A stretch of 64,000 nucleotides of DNA from Gammaproteobacteria bacterium. GTDB taxonomy: Bacteria; Pseudomonadota; Gammaproteobacteria; Chromatiales; Chromatiaceae. The position numbers and the translations under genes are program-made. The notes beneath the pieces are model-generated. The model was not told where the DNA came from. It did not search any database and saw nothing but the letters and a program-made list of their open reading frames with translations. Position 1 is the stretch's first letter; each line of letters starts with the position of its first letter. Positions 61,186 through 64,000 of the stretch are shown one piece after another. Where the stretch lies: NCBI GenBank assembly GCA_024277555.1, contig JAJRUY010000320.1:13063-77062 (forward strand), read 5' to 3'.

Positions 61186-63033
61186 ATGAAGACTAGAATA
61201 ATTGGCACAGAAAAAAGGCGTTGGGTTTTGCGCTCTGCGATCGTCGCAGCGCTGGCAATATCTTCAACTGCACAGGCAGCTACCTGGGAGTGGGGTGACT
61301 GGGAAGGTAGCTGGGACAATACCGTCACCTACGGTATTTCCTTCAGAGGGGAGGATCCGGACCCTGCGTTGATCGGTGGCGGCAACGGAGGAACTCCAAA
61401 GGGCGCCCCGTCGACACTGGTGACGGACGACGGTAACCTGAACTTCGAAAAGGGCGATATTTTCTCCAATGTCCTCAAGGGCACATCCGAGATGGAACTG
61501 AGCAACGGCCAGTTCGGATTCTTCGGCCGCATCAAGTACTGGTACGACTTCGAACTGAAAAACGGCAAAATGCCGCATGGTCACTCACCGAATAACTACG
61601 AAGCGGGAGCAAAGCTGAACGATGATGACTTTGCTGACTATGCAAAGTTTTCCGGGCTGGAACTGCTGGATCTGTTTGTCTACGGCAACTTCGATCTGGG
61701 CGATTACCCTCTTGATCTGCGTGTAGGCCGCCAGATGGTGAACTGGGGTGAGTCGACTTTCATCCAGGGTATCAACGTACTCAACCCCATTGATGTCACC
61801 GCTTTACGGCGCCCTGGTGCTGAACTCAAGGAAGCCTTTCTTCCCGTGGCCTTAATCTACGGCAACCTTGGCCTGGGTGGAGGCTGGAGTGCTGAGGCTT
61901 ACTACCAGATTAAATGGGAACAAACAGTCATCGATGGTTGCGGTACCTTCTTCTCGACAGTGGATTTCGCATCCGCAGGCTGTAACTCGTTGCTCGCCCC
62001 CGACCCCGGATTACCGGATGTCATTACCCAGAACATCATTAACGTAAAGAAAGACCCATTTGTCGACGAAGCCAGCGACAGCGGGCAATATGGCATCGCC
62101 TTACGCAACTATGTCGAGAAGCTCGATACCGAGTTCGGCTTCTACTACCAGAATCTGCACAGCCGCACACCGAAGGTTAACGTACGCTATAACATGGGTG
62201 CGATTGCAGCTGGTTCCATCCTTGGCGGCAGCCCCGTACCGGCGTATTACCAGATTGCCTATCCGGAAGACATGGGCGTCTGGGGTGTGAGCTTCGCAAC
62301 CAATATCGGTGCTGTCGCAGTGTCCGGTGAAGTCAGCTACAAGCAGGATATGGCTATTGGCGTGAATGGCACAACAGAGTTAATCGGTGGCCTGGGATCT
62401 CTTGGCGGCCTCGCTTTTGTTCCTGAAGCCGGTAACGTTGTTGCATGTCTCATACCGCCGCCGGAAGCTTTGGGACAATTTGGTCCGAGAGCATGGGCAG
62501 CAGCTTGCGAATTTGCCCAGACAGGTGATGGTCTGGCACAAGGCTGGGATGCCTTCGACGTTACCCAGGCGCAGACCACTGCCATTTACTTCTGGGAACA
62601 GGGTCTGGGCTCCCAACGCGTCACGCTGGTTGGTGAGGTAGCCTGGATAGGCGTTAGTAATCTGCCGCCAAATTCAGAAATGGTCTACGGACGGAATCCC
62701 ATTTTCGGTGCGCCGACAAACCTCGGTGGCACGAGTAATGAAGGTTTCGTTACATCCAATTCCTGGGGCTACCGGCTGCGCGCCGTTGCGGACTATCCCA
62801 ACGTATTTGCAGGGGTTGGTCTCAAACCCAGTATTGCCTGGTCGCATGATGTCAGCGGCACCTCGCCCACGCCCTTCTTTTCAGATGGCCGCAAAGCATT
62901 CAGTCTCGGCCTGGGCGCTAACTACCTGACCAAGTACCGGGGTAATATCTCCTACACCTGGTTCAGCGGTGGTGTTGCGAACCCGGCAGCAGACCGGGAT
63001 TTCTTCTCACTCACACTCTCATTAGATTTCTGA
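61186..63033 (+). CDS. DUF1302 outer-membrane protein
   Basis: The 615-residue protein has a signal peptide ending AQA near residue 31, a mature part rich in amphipathic strands, and the terminal Phe (SLDF) typical of outer-membrane beta-barrels. DUF1302 proteins pair with DUF1329 proteins and are linked to uptake or export of hydrophobic compounds. The strong AGGGAG ribosome site lies just upstream of ATG 61186. The following DUF1329 gene starts 30 bases later. Confidence 0.88.
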   Translation: MKTRIIGTEKRRWVLRSAIVAALAISSTAQAATWEWGDWEGSWDNTVTYGISFRGEDPDPALIGGGNGGTPKGAPSTLVTDDGNLNFEKGDIFSNVLKGTSEMELSNGQFGFFGRIKYWYDFELKNGKMPHGHSPNNYEAGAKLNDDDFADYAKFSGLELLDLFVYGNFDLGDYPLDLRVGRQMVNWGESTFIQGINVLNPIDVTALRRPGAELKEAFLPVALIYGNLGLGGGWSAEAYYQIKWEQTVIDGCGTFFSTVDFASAGCNSLLAPDPGLPDVITQNIINVKKDPFVDEASDSGQYGIALRNYVEKLDTEFGFYYQNLHSRTPKVNVRYNMGAIAAGSILGGSPVPAYYQIAYPEDMGVWGVSFATNIGAVAVSGEVSYKQDMAIGVNGTTELIGGLGSLGGLAFVPEAGNVVACLIPPPEALGQFGPRAWAAACEFAQTGDGLAQGWDAFDVTQAQTTAIYFWEQGLGSQRVTLVGEVAWIGVSNLPPNSEMVYGRNPIFGAPTNLGGTSNEGFVTSNSWGYRLRAVADYPNVFAGVGLKPSIAWSHDVSGTSPTPFFSDGRKAFSLGLGANYLTKYRGNISYTWFSGGVANPAADRDFFSLTLSLDF

Positions 63034-63063
63034 TCACGCATTCAGTTAAAGGAGTTATTTGAT

Positions 63064-64000
63064 ATGAAACATATTTATATAAAAGCTGCAATTTGTGCAG
63101 CACTGGCGCTGAGCGTGACCACCGCGATCGCCAAGGTACCAGAATCGGAACTGGCACGACTGGACAGCGACCTGACCCCGATGGGCTCGGAAAGGGCCGG
63201 CAACGAAGCAGGCACCATTCCGGAATGGACCGGCGGACTCACCACGGCGCCGGCGGGCTACACCCCTGGCGACCACCTGGTGGATCCTTTCCCGGATGAC
63301 CAGCCGCTGTTTACCATTACTGCGGGTAACGTCGATGAGTATGCTGCTAACCTCTCACCAGGCCAGGTCGCGTTGTTCAATAAGTATCCCGAAACTTACA
63401 AGATGAATGTATACCAAACCCGGCGAACGGTCGCCCTTCCTGAAGATATCTACGCGACAATTCGCCAGAATGGTCTCACTGCCGAACTTGTGAACGACGG
63501 CAACGGCGCGGCTAACTTCAAAAGTGCTCAGGCCTTTCCAATTCCACAAAACGTATATGAGGTCTTGTGGAATCACCTGACACGCTATCGTGGCGGGACA
63601 GCAGAACGAACCTACGTACAGGTTCCCGTTCAGCCTAACGGAGCATTTGTTCCGGTCAGAATCACAGACACCATGACCTGGCCGGATTTTCTGGAGGGCG
63701 GTAGGGACCCGGTAAAAGACCGTAATGTACTGCTTTATTTCACTTACGCTATCAGTTCACCGCCACAACTAACGGGTACAGTGCTGCTCGTGCATGAAAC
63801 CCTGGATCAGGTCAAGGATACCAGGCGGGCGTGGTTGTACAATGCTGGACAGAGACGTGTACGCAGGGCGCCGCAGGTTGCCTATGGTGGCCCCGGTTCG
63901 GGTTCAGACGGAATGCGGACTGCCGATGATTTCGATATGTTCAATGGTGCGCCGGACCGCTATGACTGGAAGCTCGTAGGTAAGAAGGAACTTTACATTC
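63064..64000 (+). CDS. DUF1329 exported protein (cut by the window end)
   Basis: From ATG 63064, preceded by AAAGGAG, the open frame runs to the window edge and gives 312 residues. A signal peptide (residues 1-23, cleavage after AIA) precedes the DUF1329 signature ERAGNEAGTIPEWTGG (about residues 44-59). It is paralogous to the protein at 33081-34436, with which it shares most of its aligned N-terminal half. It pairs with the DUF1302 gene as is usual for these families. Confidence 0.9.
   Translation, partial: MKHIYIKAAICAALALSVTTAIAKVPESELARLDSDLTPMGSERAGNEAGTIPEWTGGLTTAPAGYTPGDHLVDPFPDDQPLFTITAGNVDEYAANLSPGQVALFNKYPETYKMNVYQTRRTVALPEDIYATIRQNGLTAELVNDGNGAANFKSAQAFPIPQNVYEVLWNHLTRYRGGTAERTYVQVPVQPNGAFVPVRITDTMTWPDFLEGGRDPVKDRNVLLYFTYAISSPPQLTGTVLLVHETLDQVKDTRRAWLYNAGQRRVRRAPQVAYGGPGSGSDGMRTADDFDMFNGAPDRYDWKLVGKKELYI

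Noticed and set aside
1..64000. CRISPR arrays
   Set aside because: No regularly spaced short repeats and no cas-like genes were seen anywhere.
1..64000. rRNA genes, riboswitches and strong rho-independent terminators
   Set aside because: None was found. Convergent gene ends mostly overlap or abut, and hairpins seen lack a T-run.

Overview
The window reads as a chromosome segment of a free-living gammaproteobacterium. Evidence is the gene order hslV-hslU, ubiE-ubiJ-ubiB, lptM-dapF-DUF484-xerC and hemC-hemD-hemX-hemY. The lipid inventory (an oleABC long-chain olefin cluster, a wax-ester/DGAT acyltransferase, DUF1302/DUF1329 proteins, many acyl-CoA enzymes) suggests a marine, hydrocarbon- or lipid-using member of the OM60/NOR5, Spongiibacter or Marinobacter type. 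That placement is inference; no rRNA is present.

Region 1 (1-25.3 kb) is mostly core. The left edge holds oleC (cut by the window), oleB and oleA on the minus strand, with a divergent phosphopantetheinyl transferase. A phospholipase D-like lipoprotein and an acyltransferase follow, then quinone biosynthesis (ubiE, ubiJ, ubiB), the HslUV protease, xerC, dapF, lptM, an esterase, the haem genes, an Fe-S flavin reductase, an acyltransferase, a YheT-like hydrolase, a TPR-sulfotransferase and an AsmA-like protein. A tRNA-Gly(CCC) at 25.2 kb marks the end of this core stretch.

Region 2 (25.3-29.8 kb) is a small, AT-richer set of unusual genes: an AraC regulator fused to a SnoaL-like domain, a four-cysteine protein that may be U32-peptidase-like, an Asp/Asn beta-hydroxylase-family dioxygenase and a second TPR-sulfotransferase. 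It may be a protein- or metabolite-modification locus.

Region 3 (30-43 kb) is catabolic: aldehyde dehydrogenase, GMC oxidoreductase and DUF1329 in one operon; a second GMC gene that has lost its 3' end; a TetR regulator with its acyl-CoA dehydrogenase; and an AraC regulator abutting a glycyl radical enzyme with its radical SAM activase. The glycyl radical pair is anaerobic chemistry inside an otherwise oxidative neighbourhood.

Region 4 (43-64 kb) is a lipid/unknown-substrate catabolic island: two saccharopine-dehydrogenase-like reductases, an MBL-fold hydrolase, wax synthase/DGAT, an AraC regulator, then a long plus-strand series (reductase, SCP-x-like thiolase, acyl-CoA ligase, SDR, acyl-CoA dehydrogenase, membrane protein, SDR, DUF1254/DUF1214 protein, methyltransferase-like membrane protein, DUF1302, DUF1329). 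It is interrupted at 48.7-50.7 kb by an insert carrying gene fragments and a DUF4143 ATPase, bounded by two 176-bp near-identical copies of the AraC gene's 5' end and promoter. Read together, the acyl-CoA genes could activate and beta-oxidise an unidentified hydrophobic substrate taken up or handled through DUF1302/DUF1329 proteins.
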